Source: Saprospiraceae bacterium
GTDB lineage: Bacteria; Bacteroidota; Bacteroidia; Chitinophagales; Saprospiraceae
Direction of reading: 5' to 3'
Assembly: GCA_020628095.1 (NCBI GenBank)
Contig: JAHDFP010000001.1
Location: 124,001-188,000 of the forward strand
DNA: 64,000 nucleotides
Position 1 is the stretch's first letter. Each line of letters begins with the position of its first letter. Below are positions 17,910 through 27,834 of this stretch, in pieces. The translations under genes and the position numbers were made by a program. Under the pieces are notes generated by a model, which ran no database searches, was not told where the DNA came from, and saw only the letters and a program-made list of their open reading frames with translations.

Positions 17910-18441
17910 TCAAGTTATAATTATTGGTTTCCAGAATAAGACCTCTAAGTTTCTTTCTCGAATCAGACACATGCCATTTGGATGTACCGACGCTTATATT
18001 TTTAATCTCTGCAATTTCTTTGTGACTATATCCCTGTATAGCAAACATGATAAATATATCAGCACTTGCCGCTGGAAGTTTTTCTATAAGTTTCAGCAAA
18101 TCTTCTTCGTACAATTTGTTCAGCGCACTTTCTTTTTTCGGTGCATCGTAATCTTCGAATACCATGAACTTCATGTACTTGGCCTCTTTCTTAATATTGT
18201 CAGACATACAATGAAAAACAATACGTCTTATCCAACCCTCCAGACTACCTCTATACTCATACTGCCCTATTTTCTTAAACACACGCATGAAACCATCATT
18301 GACCACAGCCACAGCGCGATCACGATCTCTGATGTACCTCATACACATCCTCATCATAACAGCAAAGTATTCCTTATAGAGTCTCTCCTGACTCTTGCGG
18401 TCATTATCCTTGCATCCTTGTATGATGGTTTTTATTTCCAA
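17899..18441 (-). CDS. ECF RNA polymerase sigma factor
   Basis: 180 residues with the two expected ECF domains. Region 2 runs from about 20 to 85 (YKEYFAVMMRMCMRYIRDRDRAVAVVNDGFMRVF, then the RGSLEGWIRRIVFH promoter-melting part). Region 4 runs from about 120 to 172 (LPAASADIFIMFAIQGYSHKEIAEIKNISVGTSKWHVSDSRKKLR, a helix-turn-helix). It should direct RNA polymerase to a small regulon in response to an envelope signal. The following gene overlaps it and encodes a membrane protein that may hold it inactive. Confidence 0.93.
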   Translation of the reverse strand: MEIKTIIQGCKDNDRKSQERLYKEYFAVMMRMCMRYIRDRDRAVAVVNDGFMRVFKKIGQYEYRGSLEGWIRRIVFHCMSDNIKKEAKYMKFMVFEDYDAPKKESALNKLYEEDLLKLIEKLPAASADIFIMFAIQGYSHKEIAEIKNISVGTSKWHVSDSRKKLRGLILETNNYNLNAG

Positions 18442-18723
18442 GTCAAGCGTGTTGGTTAATTACTATGAATATAATCTTTTCACAGCTGATTACTTGCCTT
18501 CTTGACGACGGAATTCGGAATTACTTAAGAAAAAGTCTAAGCTGTCCTTACACTCTCAATATCAATAAAAAGTATAAAGACAGCTTTTGACCAAGTAGTC
18601 TGCTTTTTCATAGCTGATTCATAGAGTAAGACATCAGGTCACAGGCAGATAGTTGGGTCAATGGCGATTATTTATTAATAATTATTATATATAAAATATT
18701 ATTAATGTATAAGACGTTTACTA

Positions 18724-19692
18724 TTAATATTTTATGAACTTACTTGTAAATTTTTGACCTTCTGCTTGGGCTCTAACTATATAGATTCCTGGTTCTAAAT
18801 GGCTGATATTAATGCGATTATTATCATCAAGGGCAACGCGATCTATCAGCAATCCCTGATTATTTAGTATCTCTACATTGTCCAGTTTCTGCTCCGATTG
18901 TATGGAGATATAATCAGTTGCAGGATTAGGAAATAAGGTCAAGGACTCACCTAATATGTCCAAAGTCGAAGTCACACCGACATCCATTGTCGTAAAATTA
19001 TCTATACAGAAATAAGCTGGCGTATTCATACCAAATTGACCATTATCTGTAGAACTCAAAGTCAAGGACAGGCTATCAATATTATTAAGAGAACCCAGAG
19101 GCACATAAGTCCAGTCTTTAACTATATAATCCATGGAGTTATCCTCAAATCTATAATCCGCCAGATAAAACTCTATACTATCATACTGAGCGACCGCTCC
19201 TCGGCGATATTTTTTGATCGTTAGCTTATAGAAATCAGGATCATCACCAGTCTCACCTCCAAATTTCTTGGCAAATCCATCACCCTCTAACAAACTGTAA
19301 TAAGCATACGTCGAATTATTAATATAAAAGCCCTCCGCTAGTCCTGAGAGTGCTTCGTTTTGGAAATTTATTGTTGATTCGCCAGATACGAATGTCACGG
19401 CATAGTTCTCAGAGCCATCTACACCGGCACCAGAGATGCAACTATACTGATTATTAAAACCCTTGGTAATGGTATCTGTCTTGTTAGAAATAGACCACCC
19501 CGACCAGGACATGAATTCGTTATTATAATTATTGGGTAAAAATATATTCCCATCTACAAATCCTCCCGACCCATCACTACCGTTGAGGAAGGTATCTTGT
19601 GGCATATCAAAAGACTCGAAGTCAGCAAGTGTCTGTGCACTAATAAGACATGGTAATATCAATAGCACTACAAAAAGTAAATCTCTCTTCAT
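18724..19692 (-). CDS. T9SS-exported DUF4465 protein, probable vitamin B12-linked surface protein
   Basis: 322 residues: signal peptide (ending LISAQ, about residue 20), a DUF4465 domain (about 22-240), and a type A T9SS sorting domain (LFPNPATDYISI to the end, with GIYIVRAQAEG). DUF4465 cues are the opening DFESF, the WSGWSISNKTD and NQYSCISGAG segments, YAYYSLLEGDGFAKKFGG and the YFCIDNFTT close. The gene is the second gene, one base behind a BtuB-like TonB receptor under a cobalamin riboswitch. Together these suggest a corrinoid-binding or capture role on the surface or outside the cell. The B12 link is from context; the domain's activity cannot be read here. Confidence 0.8.
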   Translation of the reverse strand: MKRDLLFVVLLILPCLISAQTLADFESFDMPQDTFLNGSDGSGGFVDGNIFLPNNYNNEFMSWSGWSISNKTDTITKGFNNQYSCISGAGVDGSENYAVTFVSGESTINFQNEALSGLAEGFYINNSTYAYYSLLEGDGFAKKFGGETGDDPDFYKLTIKKYRRGAVAQYDSIEFYLADYRFEDNSMDYIVKDWTYVPLGSLNNIDSLSLTLSSTDNGQFGMNTPAYFCIDNFTTMDVGVTSTLDILGESLTLFPNPATDYISIQSEQKLDNVEILNNQGLLIDRVALDDNNRINISHLEPGIYIVRAQAEGQKFTSKFIKY

Positions 19693-19693
19693 T

Positions 19694-21556
19694 TTATATA
19701 GAATATTTTATTTTGAAATATAGTTGTCGTCCTGGCATCGGTCTGCGTTCTATAACTCTATAGTTGGCGTTGAGTAAATTCTTTGCAACAAGGTTTAATT
19801 CTATCTTCTGGTCTTCTATTTGGAATATTTTAAATATTCCTAAACCACATAAGAAGTAGTCGTCCAGATTCTCGTTGATCCCTGTGGAGCTACTGAAATA
19901 CTGAAAATTAAAAGCAGCCGATAAGCTCCTATTAATTTTTGCAGTTAGATTTCCCGCGAAATTATGCTTGGGTGTATAGAGTAGTGGATCACCTTTTTTG
20001 ATCTTTGGATTTTGTATCTCTTCCAGATTCTCAGAAACTATGTAATTATAATTGAGTTCTATTTTTGGACTTAGCGGACACTCGGTGCATGCATATTGGA
20101 CATTCGATGAGGCTCCATAGGACCTCACTTTAGATAAATTAGTCGGGGTAAAAAAGAAAGCATTCTCCTCCTGCGCCCATAGTATCCAATTATCTATAAC
20201 CCGATGAAATATCAAAGAAGAAAAGGAAACGGTCCCATGATTATAATTAAATGACAATTCTTGATTCCAACCCTTTTCTGGCAATAGCGTATTTGAACTA
20301 TTAGGAATCCAAAACAGATCATTAAGCGTCGGAAATCTAAATTCTTGGGATAGATTAAATTTTACATTTATTTTATCTGAGAGACTTTTTTCTAATGACA
20401 TATATGGAACCAAAGGCATCGAGCTAAAATCATTATACGCTGTCTTAAGACCTAATAATACCTCCATGGAATTGTTAGTATAGCGAGATGCAATATACGC
20501 CTCCAGTGTACTTAATTTTTCTTCATAAGATTCTGACCTTCCTTTGACAACTGACAAATTATAATCAGCTGTCAGAGAAAGATTTTCACCTAAGGAAACA
20601 TCATAATGACTCTGATGGAAAAACTTTTTAAATCTATTATTCGCTTGTAATAATATCTGAGGGTCCAGATAGTCATTTGTCTCATCAAACCAAGCCACTT
20701 TGGACTGGAAGAGGGATTTACCTTTGGCTATTTTATAATTAATGACATAGCGTTGGACTTTATCTCTCTGCTGTGCTTCACTCCTGTTTTGTACAGTAGT
20801 CGGCGGGATCAGTCTATGAGCATCTTGCCACCAGATATCTAATGAGATAGATTGTGTCGGTGTGATAGTCCATGCTAGATGTTGCGTTATCATTTGGTTC
20901 TCGTAAGTCCCATGTGTTTGTTTTTTTGTTTGAGTGGATGAGGAATTAGTATAATCGAATTCGTTCTTTACATAAGAGTGCTCGTAGCTACCTCTTAGGC
21001 TCACCTTCTCACCAGTATATCTGACCTGTCCAAAATAACTTAGCAGGCCTAATGAGCCCGCATTCATTTCTAGCGATAATCCATTATCAGGATTGATATC
21101 CTGAGATAAATCTATAACGCCCGTTATAGCTCCCTGCCCTTCTGTAGTCGATGCGCCGCCAGCTTTTATAACTGCATTATCAAAATGCCGAAGATTAATC
21201 AAAGACAGATCGGACAAACCGAGCATGGGATTATTGATAGGAATGTCTTGCCACTTAATCAAAGATTGGCTAGATGACCCGCCGAGCATGGATATAGTAG
21301 CAAGGCTACCAGGACCATAATTTTTGACATAAATGCCTTTAGTGCCTAAAGCAGATCCTATTTGTTCTATACCCGACACCAATCTGCTATGAGTTATCGT
21401 ATCATGGCTGGGATTGTGCCCATAGGTCGAAGAAATGATTGCTGTCTTAGTAATATAAGCTGAGTCTTTCTGTGACGAAAGGTAGATCGGTAAAAGAACT
21501 AACAATATGACAGTCGTGTACCTAATACTCTGATTAATGCATCGAAAGATGTACAC
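19694..21556 (-). CDS. btuB: TonB-dependent receptor, probable cobalamin transporter (BtuB-like)
   Basis: 620 residues, close to BtuB in length: signal peptide (about 1-29), a plug domain (VSGIEQIGSALGTKGIYVKNYGPGSLATISMLGGSSSQSLIKWQDIPINNPMLG in pieces between about 45 and 110), then a 22-strand-type barrel ending YFKIKYSI. It imports a large substrate across the outer membrane using TonB energy. A cobalamin riboswitch lies in its leader (21629-21805), which identifies the substrate as vitamin B12 or another corrinoid. The DUF4465 gene follows after one base. Confidence 0.9.
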   Translation of the reverse strand: MYIFRCINQSIRYTTVILLVLLPIYLSSQKDSAYITKTAIISSTYGHNPSHDTITHSRLVSGIEQIGSALGTKGIYVKNYGPGSLATISMLGGSSSQSLIKWQDIPINNPMLGLSDLSLINLRHFDNAVIKAGGASTTEGQGAITGVIDLSQDINPDNGLSLEMNAGSLGLLSYFGQVRYTGEKVSLRGSYEHSYVKNEFDYTNSSSTQTKKQTHGTYENQMITQHLAWTITPTQSISLDIWWQDAHRLIPPTTVQNRSEAQQRDKVQRYVINYKIAKGKSLFQSKVAWFDETNDYLDPQILLQANNRFKKFFHQSHYDVSLGENLSLTADYNLSVVKGRSESYEEKLSTLEAYIASRYTNNSMEVLLGLKTAYNDFSSMPLVPYMSLEKSLSDKINVKFNLSQEFRFPTLNDLFWIPNSSNTLLPEKGWNQELSFNYNHGTVSFSSLIFHRVIDNWILWAQEENAFFFTPTNLSKVRSYGASSNVQYACTECPLSPKIELNYNYIVSENLEEIQNPKIKKGDPLLYTPKHNFAGNLTAKINRSLSAAFNFQYFSSSTGINENLDDYFLCGLGIFKIFQIEDQKIELNLVAKNLLNANYRVIERRPMPGRQLYFKIKYSI

Positions 21557-21628
21557 ATAAGCATACAGGGAAGGTCACTTTCCTTCACTTTTCCTCCGAA
21601 AGTGTTTAGAAATCAAAACAATAAAGAA

Positions 21629-21805
21629 AAGGCAGGTATTCTGGCTTACTCCACTTTTACTCCTTCCCATCTTGGCTAAACACAAGACAGTGGATATGAT
21701 TGTAAAAGCCTTTTATAAGAGCTTACAGCAGCGGGGACTGCTCCAGATTTTCACTGGATTCCCATTTTAAAAATGAATCGACACGAGGTGATTCACTTAC
21801 CTAAT
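21629..21805 (-). ncRNA. Cobalamin riboswitch
   Basis: Read on the minus strand, this stretch contains the conserved core in order: a P1 arm AGGTA (RC of 21798-21802), GGGAATCCAGTG (about 21753-21764 reversed), CAGTCCCCGCTGCTGTAA with the B12-core hairpin, and the 3' box AAGCCAGAATACCTGCC (21632-21648 reversed) whose TACCT closes P1. It ends about 70 bases before the start codon of the TonB receptor. A hairpin-forming stretch (CACTTT ... AAAGTG) lies between, probably the expression platform acting on translation. The 331-base gap 21557-21887 holds only this element. Confidence 0.93.
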
Positions 21806-21887
21806 CTGAGGGTGAAAGTAGATATTATTATAGAGTTATCCATAGACCATCAGATAACTATCCTGTACAATTCAAAAAAAATGAGTT

Positions 21888-22595
21888 CTACAACTGGAAA
21901 TTAGGCTTAAGCTCATTAGGTGATGCACCGTAGAAGTCAGTTATTATCTTGACTATTTCCTCTGGTGTATCGACGATAGGAATAAGATCCATGTCATCAG
22001 GCGAGATGTTGCCCTGCTGGTCTAGCATCACATTTTTAATCCAATCTTTGAGACCTTTCCAGAAATCTGTTCCGACAAGCATTACTGGCACTTTAGTGAT
22101 CTTATCAGTTTGTATAAGCGTCAGAGTCTCAAACAATTCATCCAATGTACCAAATCCGCCAGGCATGACGATGATTGCCTGAGAGTACTTGACGAACATC
22201 ACTTTTCTGACAAAGAAGTAGCGATGATCTATATTCTTGTCATGATCTATATACTGATTACCAGACTGCTCGAATGGCAGTTCTATATTAAGACCAATAG
22301 ATAATCCACCTTTGTTATACGCTCCTTTGTTACCAGCCTCCATGATACCTGGTCCGCCACCTGTGATGATACCAAAACCTTCGTCCACTAAAGCCTCTGC
22401 GACGGCAGTGGCTAACTTATAATAAGGATGGTCTGGCTTGGTTCTAGCTGACCCAAATATGGACACGCAGGGGCCCATAGAATTCATCTTCTCGAATCCA
22501 TCGACGAATTCCGCGATGACCTTGAACATGGTCCAGGCATTCTCGCCCTTAATCTCGGACCATTGTTTGAGCTTGTTGTCTTTTGTATTTGACAT
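21888..22595 (-). CDS. LOG family protein (TIGR00730-type nucleoside 5'-monophosphate phosphoribohydrolase)
   Basis: 235 residues with the LOG/lysine-decarboxylase-like Rossmann fold. The two signature motifs are GGGPGIMEAGNKGA (79-92) and PGGFGTLDELFE (145-156), which bind the nucleotide and provide the catalytic Arg/Glu set. Family members cleave cytokinin-type or ordinary nucleoside monophosphates to base and ribose 5-phosphate. It starts 15 bases after a sigma-54 response regulator and is probably co-transcribed with it. Older annotations of such proteins as lysine decarboxylase are wrong. Confidence 0.92.
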   Translation of the reverse strand: MSNTKDNKLKQWSEIKGENAWTMFKVIAEFVDGFEKMNSMGPCVSIFGSARTKPDHPYYKLATAVAEALVDEGFGIITGGGPGIMEAGNKGAYNKGGLSIGLNIELPFEQSGNQYIDHDKNIDHRYFFVRKVMFVKYSQAIIVMPGGFGTLDELFETLTLIQTDKITKVPVMLVGTDFWKGLKDWIKNVMLDQQGNISPDDMDLIPIVDTPEEIVKIITDFYGASPNELKPNFQL

Positions 22596-22610
22596 AAATC
22601 TTATAGTCTC

Positions 22611-23885
22611 TTATACAGTAATACTCCTATATGCCTCGTATTCTTTCTCCAGGTGGTTTCTCAGATCAGCAAAACTGTCAAATCTATCAAAAAGATCTTC
22701 CATGCTTCCTCTGGTGTTGCTCATCTTGGTGGCGTAATCGACGACATCACTTTTGGTGATGTTTTCTTTACTGAGGATTATCAGACGTTCTACCACATTT
22801 CTTAGTTCACGTATATTTCCTGTCCAGTTAATCTTCTGTAGCTCTTTAAGAGCACCTGACTCTATCTCTTTATTTGGTATACCATATTCTTTACAGATCT
22901 GATCATTGAAGTGTTCTACGAGATCGGGGACATCTGAGATACGATCATTGAGCGATGGTACGCGCATGATGATAACAGCCAATCTATGGAATAAATCCTC
23001 ACGGAATCTTCCTTTGGCAATTTCTTTTCTTAGGTCTTTATTCGTTGCAGCCACGACACGGACATCGACTGCCAATGACTTGTCTCCACCTACTCTGGTT
23101 ATACGATTCTCCTGTAAGGCTCTGAGCACTTTGGCCTGCGCACTAAGGCTCATATCACCTATCTCATCCAGAAACAAAGTTCCCTTATTAGCCAACTCAA
23201 ATTTTCCTATCCTCTGCTTATGCGCAGAAGTAAAGGACCCTTTCTCATGACCAAACAATTCTGACTCAATAAGCTCTGATGGGATGGCAGCACAGTTGAC
23301 CTCTACAATAGGTCCAGACTTACGAGAACTCTTCTCATGCAACCATCTTGCGACCAACTCCTTTCCCGTACCATTCGGTCCTTGTATCAGGACTCTGGCA
23401 TCTGTGGGTGCTACTTTTTCTATTGTTTCTTTGATGACATTGATCTCTGGGGATGACCCGACGATCTCTGCGACCTTGGTTTTTTTGACTTTTCTCTGCA
23501 AAGTCTTTTTCTGCACAATCAATGTAGACTTATCCAAAGCATTACGTACAGTTATGAGTAGTCTGTTAAGATCTGGTGGCTTAGATAAGAAATCAAAGGC
23601 CCCCTTCTTGACCGCCTCTACTGCCGTATCTATATCACCGTGTCCACTGATCATAATCACAGGAATATCAGGACATAGCTCCTGCAACCTGTCTATGGCA
23701 TCCATGCCATCCATCTTAGGCATCTTGATATCTAAGATGATTATATCAAACTTATCTTGCTTAACTTTTACTATACAACTGAGACCATCTTCCGCTTCGT
23801 CGACTTCATATTTTTCAAATTCCAGTATGTCTTTAAGGGTTCTACGGATACTTCTGTCGTCATCGACTATTAGGATTTTTGCCAT
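22611..23885 (-). CDS. Sigma-54-dependent response regulator lacking its C-terminal DNA-binding domain
   Basis: 424 residues. The receiver domain (1-120) has acidic pocket D8-D10, phosphoacceptor D52 and K102. The AAA+ sigma-54 activator domain (about 141-375) has Walker A GPNGTGKE (169-176) and the sigma-54 contact loop at 216-221, which reads GSFTSA rather than the canonical GAFTGA. After it the family's linker (LFDRFDSFADLRNHLEKEYEAY) begins, but the protein stops after RSITV, exactly where the Fis-type helix-turn-helix should start. The next gene starts 15 bases later, so no shifted remnant of the helix-turn-helix is present. It may work from solution like other HTH-less activators, or be damaged. 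The cognate kinase is not in the window. Confidence 0.88.
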   Translation of the reverse strand: MAKILIVDDDRSIRRTLKDILEFEKYEVDEAEDGLSCIVKVKQDKFDIIILDIKMPKMDGMDAIDRLQELCPDIPVIMISGHGDIDTAVEAVKKGAFDFLSKPPDLNRLLITVRNALDKSTLIVQKKTLQRKVKKTKVAEIVGSSPEINVIKETIEKVAPTDARVLIQGPNGTGKELVARWLHEKSSRKSGPIVEVNCAAIPSELIESELFGHEKGSFTSAHKQRIGKFELANKGTLFLDEIGDMSLSAQAKVLRALQENRITRVGGDKSLAVDVRVVAATNKDLRKEIAKGRFREDLFHRLAVIIMRVPSLNDRISDVPDLVEHFNDQICKEYGIPNKEIESGALKELQKINWTGNIRELRNVVERLIILSKENITKSDVVDYATKMSNTRGSMEDLFDRFDSFADLRNHLEKEYEAYRSITV

Positions 23886-24072
23886 TTTCTTCTTTTGTGC
23901 CTTTTAAAAAAGCTAAGATACATTAAATATTTTTATAATATGTATATAATTGATAAAGATTGAAATATGAGAATAAATTAGATTATGGGGTATATTTATG
24001 TTCTATTTTTATCCAGAAAAACTTGGATCACAGCGTCCAATGATAATTTTTAATTGATATAAAATATACCTA

Positions 24073-24594
24073 ATGACCTTCGACATCAATAAGTCCATAG
24101 AAATACTCAGACGTACGCCTCAGGTATTAGAAATACTGCTTACGGGCCTATCAAAGGACTGGATATATAACAACGAAGGCGAAGACACCTGGAGTCCTTA
24201 TGATGTGGTGGGACATCTCATTCATGGCGAAAAAACAGATTGGATTACAAGGGCTCAGATTATATTATCTGATGCAGAGGACAAAATTTTTGAGCCCTTT
24301 GATAGATTTGCTCAATTAGATAATGATCAAGACACTCCGATTTCAGAGCTATTGACCACCTTTAAAAAACTAAGGAACACCAACATCCAAGAATTACAAT
24401 CAATGGATATCAATGATGCCAAATTAGACAAAGAAGGCACACATCCAGCCTTAGGTCCAGCCAAGCTCAGAGAACTGCTATCGACTTGGGTGGTCCATGA
24501 TCTGGCGCACATTGCGCAGATATCCAGAGTGATGGCAAAGCAGTACAAGTCGGAAGTGGGTCCATGGATAGAATACTTGGGCATTCTAAAGTAA
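24073..24594 (+). CDS. DinB-fold metal-binding protein
   Basis: 173 residues with the DinB/YfiT four-helix bundle. The putative metal-binding histidines are in GHLIHGEK (H51) and VVHDLAHIAQ (H142, H146), the classic three-histidine arrangement. Members include thiol-dependent transferases and proteins of unknown function; there is no evidence for a specific substrate here. It stands alone between the response regulator and the type I restriction operon, convergent with hsdR. Confidence 0.85.
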   Translation: MTFDINKSIEILRRTPQVLEILLTGLSKDWIYNNEGEDTWSPYDVVGHLIHGEKTDWITRAQIILSDAEDKIFEPFDRFAQLDNDQDTPISELLTTFKKLRNTNIQELQSMDINDAKLDKEGTHPALGPAKLRELLSTWVVHDLAHIAQISRVMAKQYKSEVGPWIEYLGILK

Positions 24595-24682
24595 ATAGCC
24601 ACTATGACAAATACCGAATTATCTAATTGGAATTACCTACAGAAATACCACATACAGATATTTTCAGGTTTTCTTTTTAATT

Positions 24683-27600
24683 CTATTCTTTTTTAACCAA
24701 ATCCTCTGCTAACATTTTCGCTTGATTAATCACGGTTTCTACTGCCTTTTCTTGCAAATCAGGTGGATATCCAGATTTCCTCAAAACTCTTCGTATTTTC
24801 CTTCTTAAATCTGCTTGCACACTTTCTTTAATTGTCCAGTCAATTGTTGTACTCGTTCTGACTGTTTTTAATAGTTCTTGAGCAATATCTTTTAGTACAT
24901 CATCACCAAGTACTTTTACTGCACTATCATTTACCTCTAATGCTGTATAGAAAGCATATTCTCTAAAGTCTAAGCCTAAAGATTCGCCTCGTTTTTCTGC
25001 TTCTCGCATTTCCTTGGCGAATGGGATGAGTACCTTTTCTATAAATTCAACACTATCAATTTGTCCATTATGATACCTTGCTATGGCTTCTTCTAATCGT
25101 TCTGAAAATTGCTTGGTCTCAACAAGATTGAATTTGCTCTTTCTTTTCAATTCATCTCGTAGTAATTTTTTGAGTAGTTCTACTGCCAAGTTCTTTTGCT
25201 CCATGTTGCGGACTTCGTCCATAAAGACATCGTCCAAAATCCCCAAATCTGGTTTCTTGATTCCTGAAGCATCGAAGATGTCGATAACTGTATCGCTGGT
25301 AATGGCATCAGACACAATCTGCTTAATTGCTAAATCAAGTTCTTGATTGGTTTTACCACCTGCTTGGATTCGTTCATCTTCAATGAATTTTAATAGACGA
25401 GTTCGGATTGCTTGAAACAAGGCAACATCATCTACAATTGTTATTGCCTTTTCATGGGTAGAAACTAAGGCATAGGCTTTTAATAACTTAGATGTGTTCT
25501 CAATAAAAGTATTTGCACCATCATCTTGACTTTGGATGTAGTCGGTAATTACAATGATGTACTTTAATTTTTCATCAGGACTTAGACTAAAGAATTTTTT
25601 CCAGTCGAAGAACCGTAATTGATGCTCAATATCTTCATAGTACTCCAACATCTTGGCTACTGCCAATTCATCATCTAATGTCGGAGCTCCTTTTCCACCG
25701 CTGATGGTATAGTTGACGAGAGCTTCTTTTAAGTATTGAGCAATACCAATGTAATCCACAACCAATCCACCTTCTTTCCATTCGGTAAAAACTCTATTGA
25801 CCCTTGCTATGGCTTGCATTAGGTTGGCTCCTCGCATAGGTTTGTCTACATACAGGGTATGAAGCACTGGAGCATCAAATCCAGTCAGCCACATATCACG
25901 AACCAGAACAATTTTTAGTTCGTCTTTTGGGTCCTTAAGCCTTTCTCCAATGGCTTTTCTTCGCTCTTTATTTCTGATATGTGGTTGGAAAGATTCTATA
26001 TCAGCAGATGAGCCAGTCATGATAACTTTAATGACACCTTTGTCATCATCATCAGAATGCCAATCGGGTCTTAGCTTGATGATTTCAGCATATAATTCTA
26101 CACATATTCTTCTGCTCATACATACGAACATGGCTTTCCCATCCAAGACTGAAGTACGCTTTTCGAAATGAGCAATAAAGTCTTCGGCTACTTTTTCTAA
26201 TCGTGCTTTGCTTCCAATAACGGCTTCTGCACTGCTCCATTTAGCTTTTAGTTTCTGTTGATTGGTAAGCTCTTCGCCTTCTGTTAGTTCTTCAAAGTCT
26301 TCGTCCAATTGCAATTTCCGCTCTTCTTGTAAATTGACTTTGCTTACTCGACTTTCGTAATAAATCGGAACGGTTGCTCCATCTTCCACAGCTTGTTGAA
26401 TATCATACACATCAATGTAATCCCCAAATATGGCTTTGGTATTACGATCAGTGCTTTCTACCGGAGTCCCTGTAAAACCGATATAGGTGGCATTAGGCAT
26501 GCTTTCTCTCATCCTTCGTGCAAACCCATCCAACAACCCATATTGACTACGGTGGGCTTCGTCCGCAATGACGATAATGTTCTTTCTATTGGATAATACT
26601 TTGGCTTTTGCACCGATGTATTTCACTTTATTATCCGAAATAGTGCCCTCATCTGTTTCTTCAATGTCTTCTTCTAATTCAGGATGGAATTTTTGAATGG
26701 TGGTAAATACAATTCCACCTGATGCCACTTTAAGCAATTCTCTTAGGTTATTTCTGCTTTGGGCTTGTTTGGGTTGTTGACGAAGTAACTGTTGACAATT
26801 GAAAAACGTATCATACAATTGATCGTCCAGGTCATTTCGATCTGTTATGATAACTATGGTTGGGTTTTCGAGTGGCTCAGCTAAAATGGCTTTTCCTGAA
26901 TAGAAAACCATGCTCAGGCTTTTGCCACTTCCTTGTGTATGCCATACCACACCTCCTTTTCGATCTCCTGTAGTGGCTGTTGCTTCTAATGTTTTTACCA
27001 AGGCTTTATTGACGGCATAATATTGATGATACTGAGCAATCTTTTTGATAGTGCTTGATTCACTTTTTTCAAAGACAATAAAATGCTTGATGGCATCCAA
27101 TATGACTTCTTTATTACAAAGCCCTTTTATCAAGGTTTCTAATTGCAAGTCGGTGCTTTTTTCTGCCTGCTTACCGTCTTTTGTTTTCCAAGGCTTATAG
27201 TATTTTATCGGACTACTAATGGTGCCGAAAGCTGCAAACCAGCCATCGCTGAGAATATTAAATGCGTTATAATGGAATAGGGATGGAATACTATTCTGAT
27301 AGGTCTTTATTTGATTGAAGGCAGATTGTAAATTGGCTTTTTCACTGACTGCGTTTTTCAACTCAATGACAACAAGTGGTAATCCATTGATGAATAAAAT
27401 AACATCTGGTCGTTTATTGGTATTGCGCTTGATGATGGTCAACTGGTTGACTGCCAGAAACTCATTGTTGTCTGGATTGTCAAAATCTATCAGTTTAATT
27501 TGCTTGCCTCGTATGCCACCATCTGTTCGTACTTCTACATCTACACCATCAGTCAGATATTTATGAAATTGCTCATTATTATTCAGTAGATTGGGACTTT

Positions 27601-27832
27601 CAGTACGTAGTACTTTCTTTAGGGCATCTTCTTTAGCATCTTGTGGCAGGGTCGGATTGAGTCGGTCTATGGCATCCCTTAGACGATTGGTGAGTACCAC
27701 CTCATCGTACTGCCGCTCTGGATAGTCGCCATCAGGTCCTATATCGGTTCCCAAAAGATATTCGTACCCCAGACTTTGCAAGTAATCGAGTGCGATAGTT
27801 TCTATTTCGTTTTCGGTGATGGTGTTTCTCAT
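24683..27832 (-). CDS. hsdR: Type I restriction enzyme R subunit
   Basis: 1049 residues, the ATP-driven DNA-translocating and cleaving subunit. The N-terminal PD-(D/E)xK nuclease has D in [12 protein letters not shown] and the VVIELKNA strand near residue 155. The SF2 motor has Walker A TQGSGKS near 303, [10 protein letters not shown], and DEAH near 427, then a second RecA lobe ([17 protein letters not shown] and QAIARVNR). The helical C-terminal region that docks onto the methylase is complete. It is the last gene of the operon, starting 2 bases after the GxxExxY gene. All key motifs are intact. Confidence 0.96.
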   Translation of the reverse strand: MRNTITENEIETIALDYLQSLGYEYLLGTDIGPDGDYPERQYDEVVLTNRLRDAIDRLNPTLPQDAKEDALKKVLRTESPNLLNNNEQFHKYLTDGVDVEVRTDGGIRGKQIKLIDFDNPDNNEFLAVNQLTIIKRNTNKRPDVILFINGLPLVVIELKNAVSEKANLQSAFNQIKTYQNSIPSLFHYNAFNILSDGWFAAFGTISSPIKYYKPWKTKDGKQAEKSTDLQLETLIKGLCNKEVILDAIKHFIVFEKSESSTIKKIAQYHQYYAVNKALVKTLEATATTGDRKGGVVWHTQGSGKSLSMVFYSGKAILAEPLENPTIVIITDRNDLDDQLYDTFFNCQQLLRQQPKQAQSRNNLRELLKVASGGIVFTTIQKFHPELEEDIEETDEGTISDNKVKYIGAKAKVLSNRKNIIVIADEAHRSQYGLLDGFARRMRESMPNATYIGFTGTPVESTDRNTKAIFGDYIDVYDIQQAVEDGATVPIYYESRVSKVNLQEERKLQLDEDFEELTEGEELTNQQKLKAKWSSAEAVIGSKARLEKVAEDFIAHFEKRTSVLDGKAMFVCMSRRICVELYAEIIKLRPDWHSDDDDKGVIKVIMTGSSADIESFQPHIRNKERRKAIGERLKDPKDELKIVLVRDMWLTGFDAPVLHTLYVDKPMRGANLMQAIARVNRVFTEWKEGGLVVDYIGIAQYLKEALVNYTISGGKGAPTLDDELAVAKMLEYYEDIEHQLRFFDWKKFFSLSPDEKLKYIIVITDYIQSQDDGANTFIENTSKLLKAYALVSTHEKAITIVDDVALFQAIRTRLLKFIEDERIQAGGKTNQELDLAIKQIVSDAITSDTVIDIFDASGIKKPDLGILDDVFMDEVRNMEQKNLAVELLKKLLRDELKRKSKFNLVETKQFSERLEEAIARYHNGQIDSVEFIEKVLIPFAKEMREAEKRGESLGLDFREYAFYTALEVNDSAVKVLGDDVLKDIAQELLKTVRTSTTIDWTIKESVQADLRRKIRRVLRKSGYPPDLQEKAVETVINQAKMLAEDLVKKE

Positions 27833-27834
27833 TG

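Noticed and set aside
18442-18723. AT-rich stretch between the DUF4465 and sigma-factor genes as an origin or attachment site
   Set aside because: There are alternating AT runs near 18669-18715 but no repeated boxes, no integrase or replication gene, and no tRNA nearby.
22596-22640. Frameshift hiding the missing helix-turn-helix of the response regulator
   Set aside because: Only 15 bases lie between the stop and the LOG start codon, and no helix-turn-helix-like residues appear in any frame there. The domain is absent, not frameshifted.
22110-23907. Plus-strand open frames opposite the LOG and response-regulator genes
   Set aside because: Both minus-strand genes have full family motifs; the opposite frames lack any recognisable domain.
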